The position numbers and the translations under genes are program-made. From Pseudomonas gingeri (GTDB lineage Bacteria; Pseudomonadota; Gammaproteobacteria; Pseudomonadales; Pseudomonadaceae), in the NCBI RefSeq assembly GCF_013386165.1, contig NZ_JACAOS010000001.1:547476-611475 (forward strand): DNA of 64,000 nucleotides, read 5' to 3'. Under the pieces are notes generated by a model. That model was given only the letters and a program-made list of their open reading frames with translations, ran no database searches and was not told the origin of the DNA. Position 1 is the stretch's first letter, and the number at the start of each line of letters is the position of its first letter. Positions 52,638 through 63,034 of the stretch are shown here, piece after piece.

Positions 52638-53432
52638 GTGGGTTTCGTACGACTTGCCGAAGGTGAACTGCATTACCAACTGGAGGGGCCAGCCGATGCG
52701 CCGGTGCTGGTGCTGTCCAACTCGCTGGGGACTGATCTGGGCATGTGGGACACCCAGATGCCAGCGTTTACCGAGCACTTTCGGGTATTGCGTTACGACA
52801 CCCGTGGCCATGGCCGTTCGCTGGTAACGCCGGGGCCTTACAGCATCGAGCAACTGGGGCAGGATGTCTTGGCATTGCTCGATGCATTGCATATCGAGCG
52901 GGCGCATTTCTGCGGCCTGTCCATGGGCGGTCTGATCGGCCAGTGGCTGGGGATCAACGCCGGCCATCGCCTGCATCGGCTGGTTGTCTGCAACACCGCG
53001 GCGAAGATCGGCGATGCGGCCGGCTGGAATCCACGGATCGAAGCCGTATCGACGGGTGGCCAGGCGGCGATGCTGGCCCTGCGCGATGGGGCGGTTTCAC
53101 GCTGGTTCACCCCTGAATTCGCCGAGGCGCATGGGGATCGGGTCAAGCCGATCACCGAGATGCTCGCCGCCACCTCGCCCGAGGGCTATGCGGCCAACTG
53201 CTGCGCAGTGCGCGATGCGGATTTTCGCGATCAACTGGCGCAGATCCAGCGGCCGTTGCTGGTGATTTCCGGTACCGAGGACGGGGTGACGCCGCCCTCA
53301 GGTGGGATCTTTATCCAGCAGCACGTCGAGGGCGCCGAATACGCCGAGTTCCATGCCGCGCACTTGTCCAACGTGCAGGCCGGCGATGGGTTCAGCCAGC
53401 GGGTGCTGGACTTTCTGTCTGCCAGGGTGTGA
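52638..53432 (+). CDS. pcaD: 3-oxoadipate enol-lactonase
   Basis: The 264-residue alpha/beta hydrolase opens beta-ketoadipate enol-lactone. Nucleophile motif CGLSMGG (about 96-102), the Asp of SGTEDGVTPP and the His of HAAHLSNVQ form the triad, and NSLGTDLGMWDTQMPAF is the PcaD block. A GTG at 52638 lies 6 bases after AGGGG and gives the usual GFVRLAEGELHYQ start; an ATG at 52632 is the alternative. It directly follows pcaT, without the pcaB that is found there in P. putida. Confidence 0.9.
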   Translation: MGFVRLAEGELHYQLEGPADAPVLVLSNSLGTDLGMWDTQMPAFTEHFRVLRYDTRGHGRSLVTPGPYSIEQLGQDVLALLDALHIERAHFCGLSMGGLIGQWLGINAGHRLHRLVVCNTAAKIGDAAGWNPRIEAVSTGGQAAMLALRDGAVSRWFTPEFAEAHGDRVKPITEMLAATSPEGYAANCCAVRDADFRDQLAQIQRPLLVISGTEDGVTPPSGGIFIQQHVEGAEYAEFHAAHLSNVQAGDGFSQRVLDFLSARV

Positions 53433-53561
53433 AACATTGCGAGTGAAACCCATCTCTTTTAGATGAAACTTTCGCGATAGCCTGAACACACCCCCGGTGT
53501 TGTGCTCTGATGATCGCCATGGCCCTTCTGCCATGGCCTTGATCCGGACCTGCCCAATCCC

Positions 53562-54461
53562 ATGAAGTCGTTTGTTGCACTGCTGTCAGCGCTCGTGATC
53601 GCCACGAGCCTGGCCGCTTGCATCGGTCCGCCGATGCCCCTGACCCCGCAAACCGAGCAAGCCCTGGGCTCGCAGCCGCCGATTCGCTTTTTGCTGACCT
53701 TCGATGACGGTCCCAGCGCCTCGAGTTTCTGGAACCCGACGGCATCGGTGCTCGATGACCTGGCCCACAACCCCATTCAACCGGGAATCAAGGCGATATT
53801 TTTCGTCCAGACCCGTGCGCCCAGGGCCGGCAACAGCGACATCGGCCGTGCGCTGATGCGCCGCGAGCACGCCGAAGGCCATATCCTCGGTTTTCATACC
53901 GCGACCCCTTGGCACACCAATCACCGCTCCCTGAACCCAGAGGAACTCGAGCAGTCGCTCAACGATGGCAGTGCGGACATTGCGGCAGTCACCGGCGCGC
54001 CGCCGACGATCCTGCGCCCGCCCTTCTGGAACTATGACAAGCGCACCTTCGCCGCCTACCAGAGGCATGGCCTGCACGTGTTGTTGACGGACTTGAGCGC
54101 CAATGACGGCAAGGTCTGGGGGATCACCGCCAGCCCACAACGGCGGGCCAATCTGCTCAAGCACCTGGCCGAAGTCCGCGAGCAGATCGCCCAGGGTGAA
54201 ATGCCGGTGGTCGATGGGGTGATTCCGGTGGTGGTGACCTTCCACGACCTCAATCGCTACACCGCCCGGCATATGCAGGAATACCTGCAGATCCTGATGG
54301 ACTGTGCACGGGACACCGGGGTGCGGACCGCCGAGCAACCCTTCTATACGGATCGCTCGGCGTTATTGCGGGCCATCATGGCGCGCACGGTGCATGACAG
54401 CTCCGTGCCCGTGCACCTGCCCGGGTTGTGGAACTGGTGGTGGGACAGCGATTCGCACTAG
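53562..54461 (+). CDS. polysaccharide deacetylase lipoprotein
   Basis: The 299-residue protein has a lipoprotein signal (MKSFVALLSALVIATSLAAC, Cys20). The NodB deacetylase motifs are present: metal/base motif TFDDGPSA (about 49-56), the histidine motif GFHTATPWHTNH (about 111-122) and RPPFWNYDKRTF. It is predicted to be anchored in the envelope and to deacetylate a glycan. It is convergent with the OprD-type porin and follows pcaD by 129 bases. A link to aromatic catabolism is not evident. Confidence 0.85.
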   Translation: MKSFVALLSALVIATSLAACIGPPMPLTPQTEQALGSQPPIRFLLTFDDGPSASSFWNPTASVLDDLAHNPIQPGIKAIFFVQTRAPRAGNSDIGRALMRREHAEGHILGFHTATPWHTNHRSLNPEELEQSLNDGSADIAAVTGAPPTILRPPFWNYDKRTFAAYQRHGLHVLLTDLSANDGKVWGITASPQRRANLLKHLAEVREQIAQGEMPVVDGVIPVVVTFHDLNRYTARHMQEYLQILMDCARDTGVRTAEQPFYTDRSALLRAIMARTVHDSSVPVHLPGLWNWWWDSDSH

Positions 54462-54473
54462 ACCGATGGCGAC

Positions 54474-55736
54474 CTACAGCAACGAAATCGGATAGCTGAT
54501 GATCAAGCGGTTTTCGTCGAATTCGTTGCTGTTGAAGTTCTTGCGCAGGCTGGAGTTGCGCCAGCGCAGGCTGAGGTCGCGCAAAGTTCCGCTCTGGATG
54601 GTGTAGCCCAGTTCGGACTCCCGTCCCCATTCCTTGCCGTTGCTGAGGGTCGCGGTGTGCACGTTGTCCCCGCTGATATAGCGGTTCATCAAGGTCAGCC
54701 CCGGTATGCCGAGCGCGGCGAAGTTGTAGTCATGGCGTAACTGCCAGGACTTCTCCCGGGCATTGTCGTAACTGTTGTTGTAGCTGTCGTTGGCCAGGGT
54801 GCCGCCGCTGGTGCCGTTGACGCGCATCCAGGCGCTGTCGCCGGTGAGTTTCTGCAACCCGAGATAGAAGGTGTTGCCGCCGTATCGCGCCGAGAACATC
54901 CCGGACCAGGTCTTGTTCTGCAGTTCGCCGGCCCGGGCGCTGCCATCGTCCTTGCCATAGAAGAAACCGAGGTTGGCGCCCAGGGTCCAGTCACCCAGCG
55001 CTTGGCTGTGCTGCAGATTGAGGTACTGCTGGCTGTAGATGTCCTTGAGCTGGGCATTCCACACCCCGATCAGGGTGCGCTGGTCGTTGAAAGTGTATTC
55101 GCCGCCCTGGAAGTTGAAGCGCTCGGAGGTGATGCCCGGCTTACCGTTCATGGACATGGCGGTCATGCTTGAGTCGTTACGTGGGCTGTTGTCCTGGAAC
55201 TGGCCGCCGTAAAGGGTCAGGCCATCGATTTCCTTCGAGGTGATCTGACCGCCGCGGAAGGTTTGCGGCAGCGAACGACCATCGTCCGAGCGCAGGATCG
55301 GCAGGATCGGCATCCACTCGCCGACTTTCAATTGCGTCCTGGAAATCTTCGCCTTGAAGGCCACGTCCAGGCGCCCGAAGTTGCTGGCCGGGCGTCCGTT
55401 GCCGTCCAGCGGCAGCAACTGTGTACCGCCAGTGCCTTTGCCGCCGTCGAGCTTTTGCGAGAAGGTTCCGAGTACATCGACACCGAATCCCACGGTGCCC
55501 TGGGTGAAGCCGGAGCGGGCATCGAGGATAAAGCTCTGGGTCCATTCCTCGGCCTTTCCCTGAGGGTAGGCCGGGCTGGTGAAGTTGCGGCCGATGTAGA
55601 AGTTGCGCAGGTTCAGGTTGGCCTGGGCGTCCTCCACAAAACCATGATCTTCGGCCATGGCCGGCAGGGTCGCGCCGGTCATGGCGATGGCCAGCAGGGC
55701 GTGGGTGGACAGGTTGCTCGTGTTCAGTGGCTTCAT
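54474..55736 (-). CDS. OprD-family outer-membrane porin
   Basis: The 420-residue porin has a signal peptide (MKPLNTSNLSTHALLAIAMT, cut at AMA). The N-terminal strand block LNLRNFYIGRNF and the motif LKVGEWMPILPILRSDDGRS (plug/loop) are OprD hallmarks. The C-terminus ends in a beta strand finishing with hydrophobic residues (NRLIISYPISLL). It belongs to the OpdK/BenF type associated with aromatic and aliphatic acids. A near-perfect PcaR site lies 227 bases upstream, which suggests a role in uptake for the beta-ketoadipate pathway. Confidence 0.88.
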   Translation of the reverse strand: MKPLNTSNLSTHALLAIAMTGATLPAMAEDHGFVEDAQANLNLRNFYIGRNFTSPAYPQGKAEEWTQSFILDARSGFTQGTVGFGVDVLGTFSQKLDGGKGTGGTQLLPLDGNGRPASNFGRLDVAFKAKISRTQLKVGEWMPILPILRSDDGRSLPQTFRGGQITSKEIDGLTLYGGQFQDNSPRNDSSMTAMSMNGKPGITSERFNFQGGEYTFNDQRTLIGVWNAQLKDIYSQQYLNLQHSQALGDWTLGANLGFFYGKDDGSARAGELQNKTWSGMFSARYGGNTFYLGLQKLTGDSAWMRVNGTSGGTLANDSYNNSYDNAREKSWQLRHDYNFAALGIPGLTLMNRYISGDNVHTATLSNGKEWGRESELGYTIQSGTLRDLSLRWRNSSLRKNFNSNEFDENRLIISYPISLL

Positions 55737-55830
55737 GGATCGGTTTCTCTAATTGTTAGGGATGAGGCAGGACGCAGCCGCAACCGGTGGTTGCAGACAG
55801 GACGTTCGAACGGGGAGAGGGCGAGTGTGG

Positions 55831-55860
55831 TCAGCCGGTGAGGGCGAGGTATCGAGACAT
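55831..55860 (-). CDS. possible 9-codon leader ORF before the porin
   Basis: On the minus strand ATG at 55860 opens MSRYLALTG and a stop at 55831. ACAACAAGG stands 10 bases before it, part of a CA-rich leader (55871-55903) with AACAATAA and AACAACAA. It could be an uORF for translational control; no evidence of translation exists. Confidence 0.25.
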   Translation of the reverse strand: MSRYLALTG

Positions 55861-55962
55861 GGCGGGTTAACCTTGTTGTTATGGTTATTGTTATGGCTAT
55901 GGGTCAGTGCAGGAATGGTGCTTTGGATTAACCAGGTAGTTCAATTGAGGCTTGGCGGTTCT

Positions 55963-55977
55963 GGGCGATTATCGAAC
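55963..55977 (-). promoter_or_regulatory. PcaR-type site upstream of the porin
   Basis: On the minus strand GTTCGATAATCGCCC differs from the PcaR sequence GTTCGATAATCGCAC at one base of 15. It is a single site, unlike the paired sites before pcaR and pcaI, and is about 227 bases before the porin ATG. Confidence 0.6.
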
Positions 55978-55993
55978 GGAACAGTTCAGGCAT

Positions 55994-56020
55994 AAAAAAA
56001 CCCGCCAATGGCGGGTTTTT
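55994..56020. terminator. bidirectional intrinsic terminator after ttgC
   Basis: AAAAAAACCCGCCA and TGGCGGGTTTTT form a short stem with A and T runs on both sides, 18 bases after the ttgC stop on the minus strand. Confidence 0.9.
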
Positions 56021-56037
56021 GTGTCGCGTGAAAGGCT

Positions 56038-57489
56038 TCAGCCCTTCGGTGGTGTCTCGTCGATCGGGTTGGCCTGACCGGTCTTCTCATACCAGCCACC
56101 GCCGAGGGCCTTGTACAGGTTGACCTCGCTGGTGAGCTGCGACAGGCGATCACTGATCAGCGCTTGTTGGGCGCTGAACAACGAGCGCTGGGCATCGAGG
56201 AAGGTCAGGTTGCTGTCGACACCAATGCGGTAGCGACGCTCGGCCAGGCGGTAGTAATCCTGGTTGGCGGCGACCAGATCACGCTGGGCCTGCAATTGCT
56301 GGTTGAAGGTCTGGCGTGCGGCCAGGCCATCGGAGACTTCCTGGAAGCCAGTCTGAATGGCTTTCTCGTAGTTGGCGACGCTGATGTCTTTCTGGATTTT
56401 CGAGTAATCCAGGCTGGCTTTCAGGCTACCGGAGTTGAAGATCGGAATGTTGATGCTCGGTGCGAACGACCAGGTCCCCGAACCGCCCTTGAACAGACCG
56501 CCCATGTCCGGGCTCAGGGTCCCGGCATTGGCGGTCAGGCTGATGCTCGGGAAGAACGCCGCACGGGCGGCGCCGATATTGGCGTTGGCCGCCAGCAACT
56601 GGTGCTCGGCGCCGAGAATGTCCGGACGCCGTTGCAGCAGGTCGGATGGCAGGCCGGCCGGCATGTCGCTGAGCAGCTTGGCCGACAGCGGCTGGGCTGC
56701 CGGCAGGTTGGCCGGTATACCGCTACCGAGCAACAGGGTCAGGCTGTTCTGGTCCTGGGCAACCTGGCGGGTGAATTGCGCCAGGCTGCTGCGGGCACCT
56801 TCAACCGAGGTCCGCGACTGGCTCACATCCAGGGCGGAAGCCACACCGACTTCGTTGCTACGCGAGGTCAGCTTGTAGCTTTCCTCGTAGGCCGCCAGGG
56901 TGTCCTGGGTCAGCTTGAGCAGTTCCTTGTCGGCCTGCCAGGTCAGGTAGGCGTTGGCCACGCTGGCCACCAGGCTGATCTGGGTGGTACGGCGGGCTTC
57001 TTCGCTGGCGAAGTAGGTCTGCAGCGCCTGCTCGCTCAAGCTACGGACACGGCCGAACAGGTCCAGCTCGTAGGAGCTGACCCCGAGGGTCGCCGAGTAC
57101 TGGCTGTTGATTGTTTCCCGGCCGGTGCTGGAGACATTGGCTGGAACGCGTTGCCGACTGCCACTGCCATTGGCCGTGACCGCCGGGAACAGGTCCGCGC
57201 GCTGGATCTGGTACTGGGCGCGGTAGGCGTCGATGTTCAGCGCCGCGACCCGCAGGTCGCGGTTGTTTTCCAGGGCGACCTGGATCAGCTGTTGCAGCGC
57301 CGGGTCGCTGAAGAACTGGCGCCAGCCTTGTTCGGCGGCGGCGACATTCGCCGCCTGGGCCGGCGAGTAGGCCGGTCCTTGCGGGTATTGCGCCGCTACC
57401 GGCGCTTCGGGGCGCTGGTAGTCGGGGATCAACGAGCAACCGCTGAGCACGAAGGCCGCGACCGCTACACTGAGAAGGGACTTGCTCAT
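56038..57489 (-). CDS. ttgC: outer-membrane channel TtgC (OprM type)
   Basis: The 483-residue lipoprotein of the RND efflux outer-membrane family has the signal [18 protein letters not shown] with Cys18. Typical blocks are [40 protein letters not shown] and [20 protein letters not shown], giving the TolC-like two-fold repeat. The start overlaps ttgB by 4 bases, so it is the last gene of ttgABC. Length matches OprM/TtgC. Confidence 0.95.
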   Translation of the reverse strand: MSKSLLSVAVAAFVLSGCSLIPDYQRPEAPVAAQYPQGPAYSPAQAANVAAAEQGWRQFFSDPALQQLIQVALENNRDLRVAALNIDAYRAQYQIQRADLFPAVTANGSGSRQRVPANVSSTGRETINSQYSATLGVSSYELDLFGRVRSLSEQALQTYFASEEARRTTQISLVASVANAYLTWQADKELLKLTQDTLAAYEESYKLTSRSNEVGVASALDVSQSRTSVEGARSSLAQFTRQVAQDQNSLTLLLGSGIPANLPAAQPLSAKLLSDMPAGLPSDLLQRRPDILGAEHQLLAANANIGAARAAFFPSISLTANAGTLSPDMGGLFKGGSGTWSFAPSINIPIFNSGSLKASLDYSKIQKDISVANYEKAIQTGFQEVSDGLAARQTFNQQLQAQRDLVAANQDYYRLAERRYRIGVDSNLTFLDAQRSLFSAQQALISDRLSQLTSEVNLYKALGGGWYEKTGQANPIDETPPKG

Positions 57490-60400
57490 TGGCCAGCCTC
57501 GTTGCTTGGAGTTTCAGTAGTGTCTGACTTCTTGTGCTTTTTCTCGCCGCCGATGGACGACACCGACACGAAGAACAACGGAACCCAGAAGATCGCCAGA
57601 ATCGTCGCGGTGATCATACCGCCAATCACGCCGGTACCGATGGCGTGCTGGCTACCTGAACCGGCACCGGTGGAAATCGCCAGCGGCACCACGCCGAGGA
57701 TGAACGCCAGGGACGTCATGATGATCGGGCGCAGACGCATGCGGCAAGCCTCGATGGCGGCATCGGCCAGAGTGCGGCCCTGCTCATGCAGCTCCTTGGC
57801 GAACTCGACGATCAGGATGGCGTTTTTCGCCGCCAGGCCGATGGTCGTCAACAGGCCCACCTGGAAGTACACGTCGTTGGACAGTCCGCGGAAGGTCGTC
57901 GCCAGCAGCGCACCGATAATACCCAGCGGTACTACCAGGACCACGGCGATTGGAATCGACCAGCTTTCATACAGCGCCGCCAGACAGAGGAAGACCATCA
58001 GCAGCGACAGGGCGAACAGCGCCGGCGCCTGGGAGCCGGACTGTTTCTCCTCGTACGACAGGCCGACCCAGGAAATCCCGACACCCGCCGGCAGTTTCTT
58101 GGCAAGGGCTTCGACTTCGGCCAAGGCTTGACCGGTACTGTAGCCAGGCGCCGGAGCACCGAGCACTTCCACGGCGGAAACGCCGTTGAAACGCGACAGT
58201 TTCGGCGAACCGTAGACCCACTCGCCCTTGGCGAACGCGGAGAACGGCACCATCACCCCGGTGCTGTTGCGCACGTACCATTTCTGCAGGTCTTCAGGGC
58301 TCATCCGTGAACTCGGCTTGCCCTGCACAAACACCTTCTTCACCCGACCACGGTCGATGAAGTCGTTGACATAACTGGCACCCAGCGCAATCGACAAACT
58401 GTTGTTGATGTCCGCGATGGACAGGCCCAACGCGCTGGCACGTTCGTCATCGATGCTCAACTGGTACTGCGGTTCATCGTTCAGGCCGTTTGGACGCACC
58501 TGGGCTAGCACCTTGCTTTGTGCTGCCATGCCAAGGAACTGGTTGCGCGCGGCCATCAGCTTCTCGTGGCCGATACCGGCCTGGTCTTGCAGATAGACGT
58601 CGAAACCGATGGCGTTACCCAACTCCAGTACGGCCGGTGGGGCGAAGGCAAACACCATCGCGTCGCGGAAGGAGAAGAAGTGCTGTTGTGCGCGGGCGGC
58701 GAGGCCGAACACGCTGTTCTGGCTGGTGCGCTGGTCCCACGGCTTGAGCATGATAAAGCCCAGGCCCGAGCTCTGACCGTTACCGGCGAAGTTGAAGCCG
58801 CTGACGGTAAACACCGAAGACACGGTGTCGCTTTCCTTGGTCAACAGATACTCACGCATCTCATCGAGGACCACCTGTGTCCGCTCGGCGCTGGAGCCGG
58901 AGGGCGTCTGCACCTGGGCGAACAATACGCCCTGGTCTTCTTCCGGCAGGAACGAGGTTGGAATGCGCATGAACAACCAGATCATGCCGGCAAAGATGAT
59001 CACGTAGACCAGCAGGTACGGCGCCTTGTGGCGCAGGATGCTGCCGACGGTGCGTTCATAGCCGCGCACGCTGCGGTCGAAGTTGCGGTTGAACCAGCCA
59101 AAGAAGCCGCGCTTGTTCTCGCCGTGGTCGCCCTTGGCAATCGGCTTGAGCATGGTGGCGCACAGGGCCGGGGTAAAGATCAGGGCGACCATTACCGAGA
59201 GGGCCATGGCCGACACGATGGTGATCGAGAACTGTTTGTAGATCACCCCGGTGGAGCCGGCGAAGAACGCCATCGGTAGCAATACCGCCGAGAGCACGAG
59301 GGCGATACCCACCAGTGCGCCCTGGATCTGCCCCATGGATTTCTTGGTGGCTTCCTTGGGCGACAAACCTTCCTCGCTCATCACCCGTTCGACGTTTTCC
59401 ACCACGACGATGGCATCGTCCACCAGCAAGCCGATGGCCAGTACCATACCGAACATGGTCAGGGTGTTGATGCTGAAACCGGCGGCCGCGAGGATCCCGA
59501 AGGTCCCCAGCAATACCACCGGTACAGTCATGGTGGTGATGATGGTGGCGCGGAAGTTCTGCAGGAACAGGAACATCACCAGGAACACCAGCACGATCGC
59601 CTCGACCAGGGTTTCAACCACGCCCTTGATCGATGCGCTCACCACCGGGGTGGTGTCGTACGGGTAAACCACCTGCATGCCGGCCGGGAAGAACGGCTCC
59701 AGCCTGGCGATGGTCTCGCGCAAGGCCTTGGCCGTGTCCAGGGCGTTGGCGCCGGCAGCGAGTTTCACTGCCAGGCCGGACGCCGGCTTACCGTTGTACT
59801 GGGCGTTGACGCTGTAGTTTTCACCGCCAAGGGCGACGTCGGCGACATCTCCCAGACGTACTTGCGAGCCGTCCTGGTTGACCTTGAGCAGGATCGCCTT
59901 GAACTGTTCGGCGGTTTGCAGGCGGGTCTTGCCGATGATGGTGGCGTTCAGCTGTTGACCCGGCATGGCCGGCAAACCACCCAATTGCCCGGAGGCGACC
60001 TGGACGTTCTGCGCGGTGATGGCGTCTTTCACGTCCACCGGGGTCAGCTTGAAGTTGTTCAGCTTGGCCGGGTCGAGCCAGATACGCATCGCATACTGGG
60101 CACCGAAGACCTGGAAGTCACCGACACCGGCGGTCCGCGAAATCGGGTCCTGCATGTTGGAAACGATGTAGTTCGCCAGGTCGTCGCGGTTCATGCTGCC
60201 GTCTGTGGAGACGACACCAATGACCATCAGGAAGTTCTTCACCGACTTGGTCACGCGAATACCCTGTTGCTGCACTTCTTGCGGCAGCAGCGGGGTCGCC
60301 AGGTTCAGTTTGTTCTGTACCTGGACCTGAGCGGTATCGGGGCTGGTGCCCTGATTGAAGGTGGCGGTAATGGTCATGCTGCCGTCGGAGTTACTCGACG

Positions 60401-60638
60401 ACTCGATATAACGCAGGTTGTCGATACCGTTGAGCTGCTGCTCGATCACCTGGACCACGGTGTCCTGCACGGTCTGCGCCGAAGCGCCCGGGTAGGTCAC
60501 GGCAATCGCGATGGCCGGCGGTGCAATGGCCGGGTACTGGTTGATCGGCAACTTGAGGATCGATAGAGCCCCGACCAACATGATCACCAGGGCGATAACC
60601 CAGGCGAAGATGGGACGGTCGATAAAAAATTTCGACAT
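57486..60638 (-). CDS. ttgB: RND efflux transporter TtgB (MexB type)
   Basis: The 1050-residue inner-membrane pump has [20 protein letters not shown] at the start and the proton-relay Asp pair in helix 4 ([15 protein letters not shown]). It also has [20 protein letters not shown] in the pore domain and the full two-fold repeat. It expels antibiotics, solvents and aromatic compounds. The gap to ttgA is 3 bases and ttgC overlaps by 4. It is closest to TtgB/MexB of fluorescent pseudomonads by length and block pattern. Confidence 0.96.
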   Translation of the reverse strand: MSKFFIDRPIFAWVIALVIMLVGALSILKLPINQYPAIAPPAIAIAVTYPGASAQTVQDTVVQVIEQQLNGIDNLRYIESSSNSDGSMTITATFNQGTSPDTAQVQVQNKLNLATPLLPQEVQQQGIRVTKSVKNFLMVIGVVSTDGSMNRDDLANYIVSNMQDPISRTAGVGDFQVFGAQYAMRIWLDPAKLNNFKLTPVDVKDAITAQNVQVASGQLGGLPAMPGQQLNATIIGKTRLQTAEQFKAILLKVNQDGSQVRLGDVADVALGGENYSVNAQYNGKPASGLAVKLAAGANALDTAKALRETIARLEPFFPAGMQVVYPYDTTPVVSASIKGVVETLVEAIVLVFLVMFLFLQNFRATIITTMTVPVVLLGTFGILAAAGFSINTLTMFGMVLAIGLLVDDAIVVVENVERVMSEEGLSPKEATKKSMGQIQGALVGIALVLSAVLLPMAFFAGSTGVIYKQFSITIVSAMALSVMVALIFTPALCATMLKPIAKGDHGENKRGFFGWFNRNFDRSVRGYERTVGSILRHKAPYLLVYVIIFAGMIWLFMRIPTSFLPEEDQGVLFAQVQTPSGSSAERTQVVLDEMREYLLTKESDTVSSVFTVSGFNFAGNGQSSGLGFIMLKPWDQRTSQNSVFGLAARAQQHFFSFRDAMVFAFAPPAVLELGNAIGFDVYLQDQAGIGHEKLMAARNQFLGMAAQSKVLAQVRPNGLNDEPQYQLSIDDERASALGLSIADINNSLSIALGASYVNDFIDRGRVKKVFVQGKPSSRMSPEDLQKWYVRNSTGVMVPFSAFAKGEWVYGSPKLSRFNGVSAVEVLGAPAPGYSTGQALAEVEALAKKLPAGVGISWVGLSYEEKQSGSQAPALFALSLLMVFLCLAALYESWSIPIAVVLVVPLGIIGALLATTFRGLSNDVYFQVGLLTTIGLAAKNAILIVEFAKELHEQGRTLADAAIEACRMRLRPIIMTSLAFILGVVPLAISTGAGSGSQHAIGTGVIGGMITATILAIFWVPLFFVSVSSIGGEKKHKKSDTTETPSNEAGQ

Positions 60639-60641
60639 GGT

Positions 60642-61802
60642 TTACTCCCCTTTGCTGCCTGCGGCTTTAACTGTTGCCGGGGCAGGGGCCGGGTTGGCTG
60701 CCTTCACGTTAGTGGCTTCGGTGGCCTTGACTTCAACGCCAGGACGCACGAACTGGAGACCTTCGGTGATCACGCGATCGCCGGCTTTCAGGCCGTCTTC
60801 GATCAGCCATTGGCTGCCGACGGTACGGCTGGCCTTGAGCTGACGCAGTTCGACCTTGTTGTCCGGGCCGACGACCAGCGCGGTCGGGGTGCCTTTCAGA
60901 TCGCGGGTCACACCTTGCTGCGGGGCAAGAATTGCGGCGCTGTTCACACCGGCCTGCAACTGTGCATGCACGAACATGCCGGGCAGCAAGGTGTGATCCG
61001 GGTTCGGGAACACCGCGCGCAGGGTCACGGAGCCGGTGGTTTCGTCCACAGTGACTTCCGAGAACTCCAGCTTGCCGTCCTGCTTGTACTGGCTGCCGTC
61101 TTCCAGGGTCAGCTTGACCGAGGCGGCATTGTCACCGGCTTTCTGCAGTCGACCGCTTTCCAGCTCGCTGCGCAGTTGCAGCAGCTCGGCGGTGGACTGC
61201 GTCACGTCGACATAGATCGGGTCGAGTTGCGAGATCGTTGCCATGGCATCGGTCTGGCCGCTGCTGACCAGTGCGCCTTCGGTGACCGAGGAACGACCGA
61301 TACGGCCGGACAACGGTGCGTAGACCTTGGTGTAGCGCACGTTGATCTGGGCGCTTTGCAGGGCGGCTTCCGATTGCAGACGGTTGGCGACGGCGGTGTC
61401 GTAGTCCTGGCGGCTGACGGCTTGCTCATTCACCAATTGCTTGTAGCGATCGGCAATCGATTTGGTCGATTGCAGGTTCGCCTCGGCGCTTTTCAAGGTC
61501 GCGTCATAGACCGACGAGTCGATCTGATACAGCTGCTGGCCGGCTTTGACATCGCCGCCTTCCTTGAACAGACGCTTGAGAATGATGCCATTGACCTGGG
61601 GACGGACTTCCGCGATGCGGTACGCCGTGGTTCGACCGGGCAGCTCGGAGGTCAGGGTAAAGGCCTGGGTTTGCAGGGTAACGACACCGACCTGAGGCGC
61701 GGGAGGCGGTGGCGGGGCAGCCTTTTCCTCTTTACATCCGCTGAGCAGCGATGCCAGGGCGACGGCGGTGACCAGAGCGGTAACAGCTGGCTTGAGTTGC
61801 AT
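60642..61802 (-). CDS. ttgA: RND periplasmic adaptor TtgA (MexA type)
   Basis: The 386-residue membrane fusion protein is a lipoprotein with lipobox LLSGC (Cys23). PGRTTAYRIAEVRPQVNGII and LYQIDSSVYDATLKSAEANL form the lipoyl/coiled-coil part, with VYAPLSGRIGRSSVTEG on return and a C-terminal Ala/Pro-rich tail. The ATG at 61802 is preferred over an open-frame start 12 codons earlier. It is the first gene of ttgABC, divergent from ttgR across the operator. Confidence 0.95.
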   Translation of the reverse strand: MQLKPAVTALVTAVALASLLSGCKEEKAAPPPPPAPQVGVVTLQTQAFTLTSELPGRTTAYRIAEVRPQVNGIILKRLFKEGGDVKAGQQLYQIDSSVYDATLKSAEANLQSTKSIADRYKQLVNEQAVSRQDYDTAVANRLQSEAALQSAQINVRYTKVYAPLSGRIGRSSVTEGALVSSGQTDAMATISQLDPIYVDVTQSTAELLQLRSELESGRLQKAGDNAASVKLTLEDGSQYKQDGKLEFSEVTVDETTGSVTLRAVFPNPDHTLLPGMFVHAQLQAGVNSAAILAPQQGVTRDLKGTPTALVVGPDNKVELRQLKASRTVGSQWLIEDGLKAGDRVITEGLQFVRPGVEVKATEATNVKAANPAPAPATVKAAGSKGE

Positions 61803-61890
61803 GAAGATCCTCGGGTCAGGCGCGCACGATGCGCACAAGAGAAGTGGAAGGGTCAGAAAGGTGATCCGGGTGGATAAATAGGTTGCTAAT

Positions 61891-61923
61891 GAATATACTT
61901 ACATTCATGGTTGTTTGTAAATA
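61891..61923. promoter_or_regulatory. TtgR operator
   Basis: GAATATACTTACATTCATGG, continuing TTGTTTGTAAATA, matches the known TtgR operator of P. putida as recalled from the literature. It lies between ttgA and ttgR and overlaps both promoters, so TtgR can repress the pump and itself. Confidence 0.8.
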
Positions 61924-62056
61924 CTTGCGCTTTGCGCAGAAATAGTTACAAAGCATGTAATTTAGCCCGGGAAAAGGCACAAGAATCGCCTCCCGCCATT
62001 AAGTTCCGATTACGCCCGGCGTTTGTTCGCGCCACCCTGATTGAGGTTTTACTGCC

Positions 62057-62689
62057 ATGGTCCGTCGCACCAAAGAGGAAGCTCAGGAGACCCGGAGACA
62101 GATACTCGAAGCTGCCGAAAAGGCCTTCTATGAGCGTGGTGTGGCGCGCACGACCCTGGCCGATATCGCGAGCCTGGCGGGCGTGACCCGGGGTGCCATC
62201 TATTGGCATTTCAGCAACAAGGCCGAGTTGGTCCAGGCGATGCTCGACAGCCTCCAGGAACCGCTGGATGCGTTGGCCCGGGCGAGCGAGAGCGAAGAGG
62301 AGCTCGATCCGCTGGGCTGTATGCGCACGTTGCTGATTCAGGTGCTTCGTCAGGTTGCGCTGGACCCCCAGACCCGGCGAATCAACGAAATTCTGTTTCA
62401 TAAGTGCGAGTTCACCGATGAAATGTGTGACCTGCGCCGTCAGCGCCAGGCCGCCAGTGTGGACTGCAATCTGAAGATCGGCTTGACCCTGCGCAACGCC
62501 GTTGCCCGCGGACAATTGCCGGAACAGCTCGACCCGGTCCGTGCTGCCGTTGCCATACACGCCTACATCCATGGGATTATTGCTCAATGGCTGTTGGTCT
62601 CCGACAGCTTTGAACTGCAGACGGAAGCGGAGCGTCTGGTTGATACCGGGTTGGACATGCTGCGCCTGAGCCCCAATCTGCGCAATTAA
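62057..62689 (+). CDS. ttgR: TetR-type repressor TtgR
   Basis: The 210-residue TetR-family repressor has [20 protein letters not shown] and [20 protein letters not shown] as the DNA-binding domain. The ligand-binding C-terminus carries the [20 protein letters not shown] block of TtgR/AcrR/NalD. It is divergent from ttgABC with the operator in between and releases on binding flavonoids, antibiotics and other pump substrates. Length is normal. Confidence 0.94.
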   Translation: MVRRTKEEAQETRRQILEAAEKAFYERGVARTTLADIASLAGVTRGAIYWHFSNKAELVQAMLDSLQEPLDALARASESEEELDPLGCMRTLLIQVLRQVALDPQTRRINEILFHKCEFTDEMCDLRRQRQAASVDCNLKIGLTLRNAVARGQLPEQLDPVRAAVAIHAYIHGIIAQWLLVSDSFELQTEAERLVDTGLDMLRLSPNLRN

Positions 62690-63034
62690 GTCAAAATGCG
62701 TATTTGATTCTAGTTGTATCCAAGCTGGACGTGAGCGAAGTTGGCGCGTCGTATCGACGGGCATCAGCAGGTCATTATCTACCCGACCGCTCTATCTTGG
62801 TAGTTAGTCAGCTACGTATTTTGTAGTGAAAGTGTTTCGAGTCTGTGAATGAATGTGCCGATTTTTTGCACAAGGTATTGAGCTGGCGCCCAAGGGCATT
62901 GCGATGGTTTTCCTCGACGGGCTGGCGGTGGCCTGGGGGAGGGTGTCAGACAGCGGCAACGCTCGGTGTTTTTCCTCGCAGGCGCTGCCGTGACCCGGTG
63001 TTGACCATCGCCATTGTTCAGTGACGGCTATGAC
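62690..63034. other. intergenic stretch without a supported gene
   Basis: The stretch after ttgR is non-coding. No terminator of good quality, repeat or RNA gene was recognised. Confidence 0.5.

Noticed and set aside
56164..58131. 655-codon plus-strand frame across ttgC and ttgB
   Set aside because: Antisense shadow of two clear efflux genes.
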